Source of the DNA: Microbacterium terrisoli
GTDB lineage: Bacteria; Actinomycetota; Actinomycetes; Actinomycetales; Microbacteriaceae
NCBI RefSeq assembly: GCF_030866805.1
Contig: NZ_CP133019.1
Coordinates: forward strand, 2,542,001-2,606,000
Length of the DNA stretch: 64,000 nucleotides
Reading direction: 5' to 3'
In this document: positions 53,390 to 63,198 of the stretch, in pieces
Position numbering within the stretch: the stretch's first letter is position 1
How the letters are laid out: every line of letters begins with the position of its first letter
The notes under the pieces: generated by a model
The model's input: the letters and a program-made list of their open reading frames with translations, nothing else
The model's database searches: none
What the model was told of the DNA's origin: nothing
Program-made: the position numbers and the translations under genes

Positions 53390-54010
53390 TCAGCCGAGCC
53401 GTTCGCGCACCCGGACCCTGACGAGGGCCGCGATCTCGTCGACCGGCAGCGCCGCATCCACCACGAGGAATCGCTCGGGTTCGGCCGCAGCCAGCGCCAG
53501 GAACGCCGCCCGCACGCGGGCGTGGAAGTCGTCCTTCTCAGCCTCGAGCCGATCGAACGGCTTCTCGTCGGCATCCCGCCGGCGGCGGGCGGATGCCTCG
53601 TCGAGGTCGAGCAGCACCGTCACCGCTGGCAGCAGCCTGTCGGTGGCCCACAGCGAGAGCTCGCGGATCTCGTCGGGGTTCAGCACGCGTCCGGCACCCT
53701 GGTAGGCCACCGACGAGTCCAGGTACCGGTCCTGGATCACCACGTCGCCTCGTTCCAGCGCCGGCCGCACGACGGTGGCGACATGGTGCGCACGGTCGGC
53801 GGCGTACAGCAGGGCCTCGGCCCGCGCGTCCACGTGCCCGTGGTGGTGCAGCACGAGGTCGCGAATGCGCCGTCCCACCTCGGTGCCGCCCGGTTCGCGC
53901 GTGCGCACGACCTCACGTCCCTGCTCGCGCAGCCAGTGTTCGAGCAGAGCGGCCTGGGTCGTCTTGCCGACGCCGTCGCCGCCTTCGAACGTGACGAACA
54001 GCCCGGTCAC
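53390..54010 (-). CDS. tmk: Thymidylate kinase
   Basis: This 206-residue enzyme phosphorylates dTMP. It has the P-loop FEGGDGVGKTTQAALLE, the DR motif REPGGTEVGRRIRDLVL, QDRYLDSSVAYQGAGR and a lid region. The GTG start overlaps the topA stop (GTGA), so topA-tmk-holB and the TAP-like gene are translationally linked. Confidence 0.95.
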   Translation of the reverse strand: MTGLFVTFEGGDGVGKTTQAALLEHWLREQGREVVRTREPGGTEVGRRIRDLVLHHHGHVDARAEALLYAADRAHHVATVVRPALERGDVVIQDRYLDSSVAYQGAGRVLNPDEIRELSLWATDRLLPAVTVLLDLDEASARRRRDADEKPFDRLEAEKDDFHARVRAAFLALAAAEPERFLVVDAALPVDEIAALVRVRVRERLG

Positions 54011-56742
54011 TTCTTCTTCGTCGCCGTCTTGCGGGTCGTGGTCGTCTTGCGCGCGGCGGGCTTGCGCTTGGGAGCCGGTCCCTTCGCGCGCTTGTCGGCC
54101 AGCAGCTGCACGGCACGGTCGAACTCGATGGCCATCGGGTCCTCGCCGCGCGGCACTGTCGCGTTGGTCTCGCCGTCGGTGACATACGGTCCGAATCGAC
54201 CGTCGCGCAGCCTGATCGGCTTGCCGCTGACCGGGTCCGCCTCGAACTCCTTGAGCGCGCTCGAGGCCCGCCGCGCGCCGTACTTCGGCTGCTTGTAGCG
54301 TTCGAGCGCCTCCTCCAGCGTGATGTCGAACAGCTGCTGTTCGCTTTCCAGCGTGCGCGAGTCGGTGCCCTTCTTCAGGTACGGACCGTAACGGCCGTTC
54401 TGCGCGGTGATCTGCTCGCCCGATTCGGGATCGGCGCCCACCAGCCGCGGCAGCGACAGCAGCTGCAGCGCGGTGTCGAGGTCGATGGTGTCCACCGACA
54501 TCGATTTGAACAGCGACGCGGTGCGCGGCTTGGGCTCGGCCGTCTTGGCGGCGGCCTTCTTCGTGCTCTTCTTCTTCGCCGCCGGGGCTTCGGTGACTTC
54601 GCCGGTCGCGGCATCCACCTGCTCTTGTGCGGCGGGCTCGACCTCCTGCACGTACGGGCCGTAGCGGCCGTCCTTGACGACGATCACCTTGCCGTTGTCG
54701 GGGTTCTCGCCGAGCACCCGGTCACCGGCGACAGGCGCCTCGATGAGCTCGGTCGCCTTGGCGGCGGTGAGCTCGTCGGGCGCGAGGTCCTCGGGGAGGT
54801 TCACCCGGCGCGGGTCGGCATCGGGATGCCCGGGGTCGGTGACTTCGAGATAGGGGCCGTAGCGCCCGATGCGCAGCACCGCGGTGTCGGTGATGCGGGT
54901 GGAGTTCAGCTCCCGCGCGTCGATCTCGCCGAGGTTGTCGACGATGTTGCGCAGACCGGGGTGGTCGTCGGCACCGAAGTAGAAGTCCTTCAGCCAGTCC
55001 ACGCGCTTCTGCTCACCGCGCGCGATCGCGTCGAGGTCGTCTTCGAGTCCGGCGGTGAAGTCGTAGTCGACCAGCTCGGCGAAGTGCTGCTCGAGCAGAC
55101 GCACGACGCTGAACGCCACCCAGCTGGGCACCAGTGCCTGGCCCCGCTTGGTCACGTAGCCGCGCGCGATGATCGTGTCGATGATGCTCGCGAACGTCGA
55201 CGGGCGCCCGATGCCCTTCTCTTCCAGCGCCTTCACGAGCGAGGCCTCGGTGTAGCGCGGCTTGGGGGTCGTGGCGTGACCCTTGGGTTCGACGTCGTGC
55301 ACCGACAGCACGTCGCCCACGGCCAGCTTCGGCAGGGACTGGTCGTCCTGCTTGTCGCGGTCGCTGCGCTTCTCGTCTTTGCCCTCTTCGTAGGCTTCGA
55401 GGAATCCTTTGAAGGTGTAGACGGTTCCGGATGCCGTGAACTCGACGGCGTCGGGCGCGGTGGCCACAGCCAGTGTCACGGTGGTCGTCTCGTAGGTCGC
55501 GTCGGACATCTGGCTGGCGACCGCACGCTTCCAGATCAGGTCGTACAGGCGCAGCTCGTCGCGGTCGAGGGAGCCCGCGACCTGCGACGGGGTGCGGAAG
55601 TGCTCGCCGGAGGGGCGGATGGCTTCGTGCGCCTCCTGCGCGTTCTTGCTCTTGCTCTTGTAGACGCGGGGGTTCAGCGGCACCGCCTTCGGCCCGTACA
55701 GCTGTACCGCCTGCTCGCGCGCCGCCTGGACCGCCTGCGTCGACAGCGCGGTCGAGTCGGTGCGCATATAGGTGATGAACCCCTTCTCATACAGGCGCTG
55801 GGCGACGCTCATCGCGTGCTTCGCGCTCATCGAGAGCTTGCGACCGGCCTCCTGCTGCATGGTCGATGTCGTGAACGGGGCGTAGGGGCGACGCGTGCCG
55901 GGCTTGGACTCGACCGAGGTCACCGACGCAGTGCCGACGCTCGTGATCTGCTCGGCGAGCGAGCGCGCACGCGCTTCGTCGATGATGACGACGACCTTCT
56001 TCAGCGTGCCGGCGTCGTCGAAGTCACCGCCGCGGGCGATCGGTGCACCGCCGACCCGCACGAGCTGGATGCCGAACGCGTCGGTGTGCTTCGCGTCCTC
56101 GCCCTGCGATGCGGCGGCCACGACATCCCAATACGACGCCGAGACGAAGGCGATGCGCTCGCGCTCGCGGTCGACCACCAGCCGCGTCGCGGCGGACTGC
56201 ACGCGGCCCGCCGACAGGCCCTGCTGCACCTTCAGCCACAGCACCGGCGAGATGTCCCACCCGTACAGGCGGTCCAGGATGCGCCGGGTCTCCTGCGCAT
56301 CGACGAGGTCGAGGTCGAGCTCACGCGTGTTGTGGACGGCGGCCTGGATCGCGTCCTTCGTGATCTCGTGGAACACCATGCGCTTGACCGGCACCTTGGG
56401 CTTGAGCGCCTCGAGCAGGTGCCACGCGATGGCTTCGCCCTCGCGGTCTTCATCGGTGGCAAGCAGCAGTTCGTCGCTGGTCTTCAGCGCCCGCTTGAGC
56501 TCGGTCACGGTCTTCTTGCCGCGTTCGGACTCCACATAATAAGGAGCGAAGCCGTTCTCGATGTCGACCGAGTAGCGCCCGACCGATGTCTTCTTCAGCT
56601 CGGCCGGAATCGACTTGCGGTCGGCGAGGTCGCGGATGTGACCCACCGAGCTGAGCACCTCGTAGCCGTCGCCCAGGTAGCCCTGGATCGACTTCATCTT
56701 CGTCGGAGACTCGACGATGACGAGCTTCTTGCCTTCTGCCAA
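54007..56742 (-). CDS. topA: DNA topoisomerase I
   Basis: This 911-residue type IA topoisomerase has the TOPRIM motif VIVESPTKMKSIQGYLG with ATDEDREGEAIAWHLLE, and the active tyrosine in FITYMRTDSTALS. The C-terminus carries several repeats ending GRYGPYL/GRFGPYV and a lysine-rich tail, as in other actinobacteria, in place of zinc fingers. A TTG start at 56742 is chosen because AAAGGA lies nine bases before it and EGKKLVIVES follows. Upstream codons in the same frame are not conserved-looking. Confidence 0.96.
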   Translation of the reverse strand: MAEGKKLVIVESPTKMKSIQGYLGDGYEVLSSVGHIRDLADRKSIPAELKKTSVGRYSVDIENGFAPYYVESERGKKTVTELKRALKTSDELLLATDEDREGEAIAWHLLEALKPKVPVKRMVFHEITKDAIQAAVHNTRELDLDLVDAQETRRILDRLYGWDISPVLWLKVQQGLSAGRVQSAATRLVVDRERERIAFVSASYWDVVAAASQGEDAKHTDAFGIQLVRVGGAPIARGGDFDDAGTLKKVVVIIDEARARSLAEQITSVGTASVTSVESKPGTRRPYAPFTTSTMQQEAGRKLSMSAKHAMSVAQRLYEKGFITYMRTDSTALSTQAVQAAREQAVQLYGPKAVPLNPRVYKSKSKNAQEAHEAIRPSGEHFRTPSQVAGSLDRDELRLYDLIWKRAVASQMSDATYETTTVTLAVATAPDAVEFTASGTVYTFKGFLEAYEEGKDEKRSDRDKQDDQSLPKLAVGDVLSVHDVEPKGHATTPKPRYTEASLVKALEEKGIGRPSTFASIIDTIIARGYVTKRGQALVPSWVAFSVVRLLEQHFAELVDYDFTAGLEDDLDAIARGEQKRVDWLKDFYFGADDHPGLRNIVDNLGEIDARELNSTRITDTAVLRIGRYGPYLEVTDPGHPDADPRRVNLPEDLAPDELTAAKATELIEAPVAGDRVLGENPDNGKVIVVKDGRYGPYVQEVEPAAQEQVDAATGEVTEAPAAKKKSTKKAAAKTAEPKPRTASLFKSMSVDTIDLDTALQLLSLPRLVGADPESGEQITAQNGRYGPYLKKGTDSRTLESEQQLFDITLEEALERYKQPKYGARRASSALKEFEADPVSGKPIRLRDGRFGPYVTDGETNATVPRGEDPMAIEFDRAVQLLADKRAKGPAPKRKPAARKTTTTRKTATKKK

Positions 56743-56841
56743 GAGGGTGGTCCTTTCTTCGAAGCACACCATACACACACGCGCCTCTGCTCGGCATCGT
56801 TGCGAACCCCAGGTGGCTGCCCCAGACATCGACAGTACATC

Positions 56842-57183
56842 TCACCGGCCGGGCATCGGCCCGATGCCGGTGTCGGGACCGGCGCGCGCCGACGCGGTGG
56901 CCGCCAGCACGCCGAACGGAACGACGACCTCGATCGTGGCGATCAGGCCGACCAGAACGCATGATGTGACCCGTGCTCCGGTGGCGGCCGCCACGGCCCC
57001 GGCACGGTCGCAGGGGATGCCGCTGACAGCCCCCGACGCCGCGTCGGCCGCCGCGAGCGCGGCCGCGTCGGCCACCCCGGCTGCGCGCTGGGATTGCACG
57101 GCGGCCGCGCCCACCGTGGCGAGGCTGAGCGTGAGCGCCACGGACGCCGCCATCGCACCGACGGCCAGAACCGTGCCTGCCAT
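56842..57183 (-). CDS. Tad-locus pseudopilin-like protein (Rv3654c type)
   Basis: This 113-residue protein has an N-terminal hydrophobic helix rich in Ala and Val, then ADAAALAAADAASGAV, typical of the last TadE-like gene in actinobacterial tad clusters. It has one free cysteine pair (C58 and a second near 75). AGGAG precedes ATG. It ends the tad unit and lies 100 bases before topA. Confidence 0.75.
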   Translation of the reverse strand: MAGTVLAVGAMAASVALTLSLATVGAAAVQSQRAAGVADAAALAAADAASGAVSGIPCDRAGAVAAATGARVTSCVLVGLIATIEVVVPFGVLAATASARAGPDTGIGPMPGR

Positions 57184-57212
57184 CTGTGCTCTCCTGTTCT
57201 CTTCGGGTTCTC

Positions 57213-57566
57213 TCAGAGTCCGCCCGCCAGCGCGCACGAACGTGCACGCAGCGGCGGCACGGGGACAGGCAGGGCGGCGCGGGCCGTGGCGGTCACGCAG
57301 ACCAGCTCACCCTCGGCGGCGATCGCACCGTGCGCGCCGCCGACCGCGGCGGCCAGCACCGCCTGCGCTCGGCCGGCAGGCTCGCCGCGCGCGACCAGCC
57401 GTGCGGCATCGGCCGCGGCATCCTGCAGTCGCACCTGCTGCCCGCACACGCCCAGGGTCGCCGCCCCGAGCGCGAGCACGAGCACGACCGCCGGCAGCAC
57501 GACCGCGAACTCGGCCGTGACCGAGCCGCGGTCGCCTGCCCGCCGAACCAGGCCGGTGAGGGTCAT
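57213..57566 (-). CDS. tadE: TadE-like pilus assembly protein
   Basis: This 117-residue protein has the TadE motif RGSVTAEFAVVLPAVVLVLA, a single transmembrane helix with the Glu after the basic/GS segment, and then QVRLQDAAADAARLVARGE. It overlaps the DUF4244 gene by four bases. Confidence 0.85.
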   Translation of the reverse strand: MTLTGLVRRAGDRGSVTAEFAVVLPAVVLVLALGAATLGVCGQQVRLQDAAADAARLVARGEPAGRAQAVLAAAVGGAHGAIAAEGELVCVTATARAALPVPVPPLRARSCALAGGL

Positions 57567-57790
57567 GACACCGTCAAGGCGCGCCGCACGAGATCGGTGA
57601 GGATGCCGCGCACCTCGTCGCTGCGCATGATGACCACCAGCAGCCCCGCGAATGCGACCGCGGCCATCGTGGCGATCGCGTACTCGGCAGTGGCGGCCCC
57701 GGTGTCGTCGGGATCGGTCAGGAACAGTCGCGCGGCCCGACGACGGGTCAGCGCCGGCAACGGGTTCGGATGGGATGCGGAAGGGGACAT
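57563..57790 (-). CDS. DUF4244 protein, Flp pilin-like subunit
   Basis: This 75-residue protein has a basic N-terminus (LTRRRAARLF), followed by TGAATAEYAIATMAAVAFAG, the class-IVb pilin-like segment with the conserved glutamate and tyrosine, and one helix. DUF4244 members are the probable Flp pilins of actinobacterial tad loci. AGGAG precedes the ATG. Confidence 0.85.
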   Translation of the reverse strand: MSPSASHPNPLPALTRRRAARLFLTDPDDTGAATAEYAIATMAAVAFAGLLVVIMRSDEVRGILTDLVRRALTVS

Positions 57791-57827
57791 GCTCGCTCCT
57801 TTATGTATAGGGATGGATGGGCACGGT

Positions 57828-58712
57828 CTAGAGGGTCAGCGGCGTCGCACTGAGCACGCTCAGCAGCATCGGGGCGACGCCCAGCAGCAGAAACGCGGGC
57901 AGGGTGCACACGCCCAGCGGCACGAGCAGCCGCGATGACAGGCGCGCGGCGCGCAATCGGCCATCGGTGCGCGCCCGGTGACGGGCCAGCGCAGCCCCCG
58001 CACGCAGCAGTTCGGCGGCAGGCACACCGGCAGAGCGCGAGAGGGCGAGGATGCCGCGGGTCTCGGCATCCGGCTCATCCGCTCCGGCCGCGTCCACGAT
58101 GCGCTGCGCGCGTTCGATCGACACGCCGCCCGACAGCGCGATCGCCAGCAGATCGGCGCCGATTCCCGCCACGGCCCCGTCGGGGTCGGCGCGACGGACC
58201 AGGACAGCGCTCCACCGGTGGGCCAGGACGATCAGAGCGATACCCGCCAGCGCACAGACGATGCCGGCGGGGGTGGCCACGAGTGTGCGCAGCGTGTCGA
58301 ACCCCAGCGCCGCGCCCAGCCCCACCGCCACCAGCGGCAGCCACGACATGAGCTTGGCGGTGCCCGCCGGTTCGGCCAGTGCGACGCGCACCTCGGCGCG
58401 CGAACGGTCGCTGTCATCCAGCGCCTCGGCTATGCCGCGCAGACTGTCTGCCAGCGGTGCGCCGACGCTTTCGGCGATGCGCCACGCCGCCGCGACGTCC
58501 TTCCAGCCGGTCCCCTGCGCTGCGACGGCCGATGCCGCATCGTCACCGGCGGTGATGCGCGCCGACACCGTCGCCGCCGCATCGTCGCCGGACACCGCCA
58601 GGTGATGCCAGGCCGCCGCCGGTGCGAGACCTGCCTGCAGCAGCACGGCCAACCGCAGCACCGTTCCCGCATCGGGGCCGGCCGGCGGGTGTGCGCGTCT
58701 TCTCAGCGCCAT
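57828..58712 (-). CDS. Type II secretion F-domain membrane protein (TadB/TadC-like)
   Basis: This 294-residue protein has four membrane helices and two cytoplasmic F-domain regions (about 20-110 and 190-260). The second contains GADLLAIALSGGVSIERAQR and the first AAWRIAESVGAPLADSLRGI, both typical of GspF/TadB-C domains. Tad loci normally have separate TadB and TadC. Here one protein seems to provide the platform. It overlaps tadA by ten bases. Confidence 0.85.
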   Translation of the reverse strand: MALRRRAHPPAGPDAGTVLRLAVLLQAGLAPAAAWHHLAVSGDDAAATVSARITAGDDAASAVAAQGTGWKDVAAAWRIAESVGAPLADSLRGIAEALDDSDRSRAEVRVALAEPAGTAKLMSWLPLVAVGLGAALGFDTLRTLVATPAGIVCALAGIALIVLAHRWSAVLVRRADPDGAVAGIGADLLAIALSGGVSIERAQRIVDAAGADEPDAETRGILALSRSAGVPAAELLRAGAALARHRARTDGRLRAARLSSRLLVPLGVCTLPAFLLLGVAPMLLSVLSATPLTL

Positions 58713-59746
58713 GGCTGCTCCTCGATCGCCAGTCGCCCGCCACGGACGACCGGCCGGCCCAGACCCGCGACCCTGCGCACCCTGTCGGGGCCGCGCTCGA
58801 GGTGGACGACCGCCCCGATCGCGCTGGCCGCCTGCCGCGCCAGTGCGGTCTCGCTCATCCCCGCCAGCGCCCCGAGGGCTTCCAACCGCGCGGGAACATC
58901 GGCCAGACCGTTCGCGTGCAGCGAGCCGGCACCGCCGTCGTGCCCGGTATTCAGGGCGCTGAGCAGCTCACGCACTTCTTCGCCGCGGCATTCGCCGACC
59001 ACCAGCCGATCGGGCCGCATACGCAGCGCCTCGCGCACGAGCTGCGCGAGTCCGACACCGCCCACGCCCTCGAGATTCGCCTGCCGTGCTTCGAGGGCGA
59101 CGTGATGCGGGTGCGCGATGCGCAGCTCGGCGACATCCTCAATCGTGACGATCCGCTCGGTGACCGGCACCTGCGACAGCAGGGCGCCCAGCAGCGTCGT
59201 CTTTCCGGTGCCCGCCGCCCCGGTGATCAGAAGGTTCTCACGGGCGGCGATGAGCGCTTCCAGCCCCGCCCGGCCCGTGGCATCCACCACGCCGCGGCGT
59301 TCGAGGGCCGCCAGATCGAACGCGACGGCGCGCGGCACCCGGATGGAGATCAGCGTGCCGTTGCGGGCGACCGGCGGCAGCACGGCATGCACACGCACAC
59401 CGCCGTCCAAGCGAACATCCACGCAGGGGTGGGCGTCATCCACATGTCTGCCGCCCTGACCGATCAGCGCCACTGCGAGCTCACGCACCTCGGCCTCGCC
59501 GGCACGCCATCGTGTGATGCGCTCGGCACCCGCGCCGCGGTCGACGAACAGCCCGGCCTCGCCGTTGACGAAAATGTCGGTCACGTCGGGATCGTCGAAG
59601 AACTCTCCCAGGGGAGCGAGGGACGGATGCCGCGGCCCGGTCGTCCGTGGTGCGACGGGCACGCTCGGGCCAGCACCGTCTCCGCCACGCACGGGCTCCA
59701 AGGCAGCATGCCCGGGCCGGGGGCGGACGACGAACGGTTCGGGCAT
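58703..59746 (-). CDS. tadA: Tad/CpaF-family secretion ATPase
   Basis: This 347-residue hexameric-type ATPase has Walker A ITGAAGTGKTTLLGALL, the Asp box TIEDVAEL, Walker B MRPDRLVVGECRGEE and the His box GHDGGAGSLHANG. It is expected to power pilin assembly or secretion. TAGATT lies six bases before ATG (leaderless). It is the first gene of the five-gene tad unit, which faces the 6C RNA. Confidence 0.93.
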   Translation of the reverse strand: MPEPFVVRPRPGHAALEPVRGGDGAGPSVPVAPRTTGPRHPSLAPLGEFFDDPDVTDIFVNGEAGLFVDRGAGAERITRWRAGEAEVRELAVALIGQGGRHVDDAHPCVDVRLDGGVRVHAVLPPVARNGTLISIRVPRAVAFDLAALERRGVVDATGRAGLEALIAARENLLITGAAGTGKTTLLGALLSQVPVTERIVTIEDVAELRIAHPHHVALEARQANLEGVGGVGLAQLVREALRMRPDRLVVGECRGEEVRELLSALNTGHDGGAGSLHANGLADVPARLEALGALAGMSETALARQAASAIGAVVHLERGPDRVRRVAGLGRPVVRGGRLAIEEQPWR

Positions 59747-59752
59747 GCACCG

Positions 59753-59758
59753 AATCTA
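59753..59758 (-). promoter_or_regulatory. -10 box (TAGATT) of the tad operon
   Basis: TAGATT on the minus strand ends six bases before the tadA ATG. Confidence 0.5.
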
Positions 59759-59883
59759 GGCAGCCGGGCTTGCACGGCTCGGCCGGTCCGTCACATCCGT
59801 GGAGAACTCCCGCGGGGCCGGCCGTTGTGCAGGAACCGGTAGACCGTGGTGGGCACCGGCGAGAAGAAGCGCCGATCGGAGAA

Positions 59884-59987
59884 CAAAAGAGGGCGGCATC
59901 CCATGGGGGGAATGGGATGCCGCCACACGCAGCACCGCAGTCGGGGGGTGATCGGATGCTGCAACGCCAGAATCGAATGTTCGGCCG
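59884..59987 (-). ncRNA. 6C RNA (actinobacterial small RNA, B11-like)
   Basis: The minus strand has two hairpins that each carry a run of six C residues in the loop. Hairpin 1 is closed by GCAGCA/TGCTGC (59962-59957 with 59934-59929) around CACCCCCCG. Hairpin 2 has a perfect 13-bp stem (59924-59912 with 59904-59892) around TCCCCCC and is followed by CTCTTTTG, an intrinsic terminator. Two C6 loops define the 6C motif. In mycobacteria the 6C/B11 RNA also lies beside the tad-like locus, as here. The RNA is about 100 bases long. Confidence 0.88.
59892..59924 (-). terminator. Intrinsic terminator of the 6C RNA
   Basis: A 13-bp perfect stem with a seven-base loop is followed on the minus strand by CTCTTTTG. 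It is one of the few hairpins here with a U-rich tail. Confidence 0.85.
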
Positions 59988-59993
59988 TTGTTG

Positions 59994-60022
59994 AGCATAC
60001 GCACATTTGGCCAAGCGGCCAA
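59994..60022 (-). promoter_or_regulatory. Promoter of the 6C RNA
   Basis: On the minus strand TTGGCC (60022-60017) and TATGCT (59999-59994) are 17 bases apart. The predicted start, six to seven bases on, lies at the 5' end of the 6C fold. Confidence 0.7.
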
Positions 60023-60023
60023 A
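60006..60023. promoter_or_regulatory. Palindrome over the 6C RNA -35 region
   Basis: TTTGGCC and GGCCAAA are separated by AAGC, a perfect 7-bp dyad that covers the -35 box of the 6C RNA. It is a candidate binding site for an unknown repressor. Confidence 0.5.
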
Positions 60024-60082
60024 CAGTTTCTGAGCGATTCGACCGATATATCGAGTGACGATTTCCTCATGGATGACGCGAA

Positions 60083-60098
60083 TGTGAGCGGTCCCACA
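60083..60098 (+). promoter_or_regulatory. CRP/GlxR-like site upstream of acs
   Basis: TGTGAGCGGTCCCACA matches the TGTGA-N6-TCACA consensus except for one base in the right half. It is centred about 80 bases before the likely start linked to TAGATT at 60160-60165. CRP-family control of acetate activation is known in actinobacteria. Confidence 0.55.
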
Positions 60099-60159
60099 AC
60101 ATGACGCGTGTCACGAGCGCCACCCACTATCGGAGGTAGTGAGCTTCACTGGTCGGGAG

Positions 60160-60165
60160 TAGATT
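60160..60165 (+). promoter_or_regulatory. -10 box (TAGATT) of acs
   Basis: TAGATT is about 57 bases before the acs ATG. An AGTGA-N3-TCACT dyad (60138-60150) lies around its -35 position. Confidence 0.4.
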
Positions 60166-60222
60166 TGCCCCGGCCTCGGCGCTGAGCCGCACGACCTCTC
60201 GCCCATCGCAAAGGAGCGCACT

Positions 60223-62190
<1,968 letters not shown>

Positions 62191-62209
62191 GGCCGTCGGC
62201 GCCGTGGAT

Positions 62210-62258
62210 GAGCGGCGGCGGGTTCCCGAGGGCTATCCCCACGGGCTCGCCGCCGCTC
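62210..62258 (+). terminator. Hairpin after acs
   Basis: GAGCGGCGGCG (62210-62220) and CGCCGCCGCTC (62248-62258) form an 11-bp stem just after the acs stop, without a T-tract. Confidence 0.45.
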
Positions 62259-62326
62259 TCGCGTCGCACGCGGCGCTGGACGCGCTCGCGCTCGACTGGC
62301 CTCGCAACGACCCGCCCTCGCGTGAG

Positions 62327-62394
62327 GCGAGGGGATCTCATGAAACGAGGAGCGAAATCGCCGAATCGGCCCTCGCTTCGTGAGATCCCCTCGC
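62327..62394. repeat. Large palindromic (REP-like) element between acs and ridA
   Basis: The arms 62327-62350 and 62371-62394 are complementary over 24 positions with one G-T and one mismatch, around a 20-base loop. A further CTCGC/GCGAG hairpin follows (62390-62404). It lies between two convergent genes and could serve as a two-way terminator or a repeated element. Confidence 0.7.
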
Positions 62395-62424
62395 TTCGAG
62401 CGAGGAGTGACCGAGCGGGGAGTG

Positions 62425-62886
62425 TCAGACCGTGAAGCTGAAGACGACCTCGACCTCGACGGGCGAGTCCAGGGGCAGCACGGGTGCGGCGACCGCGCTG
62501 CGCGCATGGCGCCCCGCGTCGCCGAAGACCTGCCCCAGCAGCTCGCTCGCGCCGTTGATCACGCCCGGCTGCCCGGTGAAGTCGGGGGTGGATGCCACGA
62601 ACCCGACGACCTTGACGACGCCGGTCAGATGATCGACCCCGCCGACGGCTGCGGCGGCTGCGGCGATGGCGTTCAGGGCCGACTGCCGCGCGTACGCCTT
62701 GGCGTCGTCTGCGGATACCTCTCCCCCGACCTTGCCGGTGGCCGGCAGCGCGCCGCCGCTCATCGGCAGCTGCCCGGCCGTGTAGACCAGGTCGCCGTGC
62801 ACCTTGGCGGGCACGTAGGCGGCCACAGGCGGGACGACCTCGGGCAGCGTGATCTGCAGGTCGGCGAGCGTCTGCGAAACGGTCAT
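62425..62886 (-). CDS. RidA-family protein (YjgF/YER057c/UK114)
   Basis: This 153-residue protein has the RidA fold with VYTAGQLPM near the start and the arginine-containing GRHARSAVAAPVLPLDSPVE, in which the Arg is the imine-binding residue. RidA hydrolyses reactive enamines/imines. It is the longer subfamily seen in actinobacteria. It starts one base after the DUF4177 stop, so they are co-translated. Confidence 0.88.
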   Translation of the reverse strand: MTVSQTLADLQITLPEVVPPVAAYVPAKVHGDLVYTAGQLPMSGGALPATGKVGGEVSADDAKAYARQSALNAIAAAAAAVGGVDHLTGVVKVVGFVASTPDFTGQPGVINGASELLGQVFGDAGRHARSAVAAPVLPLDSPVEVEVVFSFTV

Positions 62887-62887
62887 G

Positions 62888-63103
62888 TCAGTTCCCTTCG
62901 AACTTCACGGCCGCCTGGGCTGCGGCATCCAATCCGGCGTTCTGCGACCCGTCGCCGACCGGCCGCTTGAAGTACGCGACCAGGCCTCCTTCGGGGCCGG
63001 GCACGACCTGCACGAGCTCCCAGCCCTGCTTTCCCCAGTTGTTCAGGATGGCTGCGGTGTTGTGGATCACCAGCGGAGTGGTGAGGTATTCCCAGGTGGT
63101 CAT
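62888..63103 (-). CDS. DUF4177 protein
   Basis: This 71-residue protein has WEYLTTPLVIHNTAAILNNW then GWELVQVVPGPEGGLVAYFK, the core of DUF4177 in which the W-E-Y and G-W-E-L positions are conserved. The function is unknown. It is divergent from the penicillin-binding protein gene and in an operon with the RidA gene, an arrangement I associate with actinobacteria. Confidence 0.85.
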   Translation of the reverse strand: MTTWEYLTTPLVIHNTAAILNNWGKQGWELVQVVPGPEGGLVAYFKRPVGDGSQNAGLDAAAQAAVKFEGN

Positions 63104-63185
63104 CGGGGCGCAGCGCTCCTTCGCAGAGGTTCGGTCACGGGCTTCTCATGGGGATCGCCTGAAGACTTCGCCCAGCAATCTCCCT

Positions 63186-63191
63186 TACGAT
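63186..63191 (+). promoter_or_regulatory. -10 box (TACGAT) of the penicillin-binding protein gene
   Basis: TACGAT ends seven bases before ATG 63199, and no ribosome-binding site is seen. Confidence 0.45.
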
Positions 63192-63198
63192 CTAGCCT

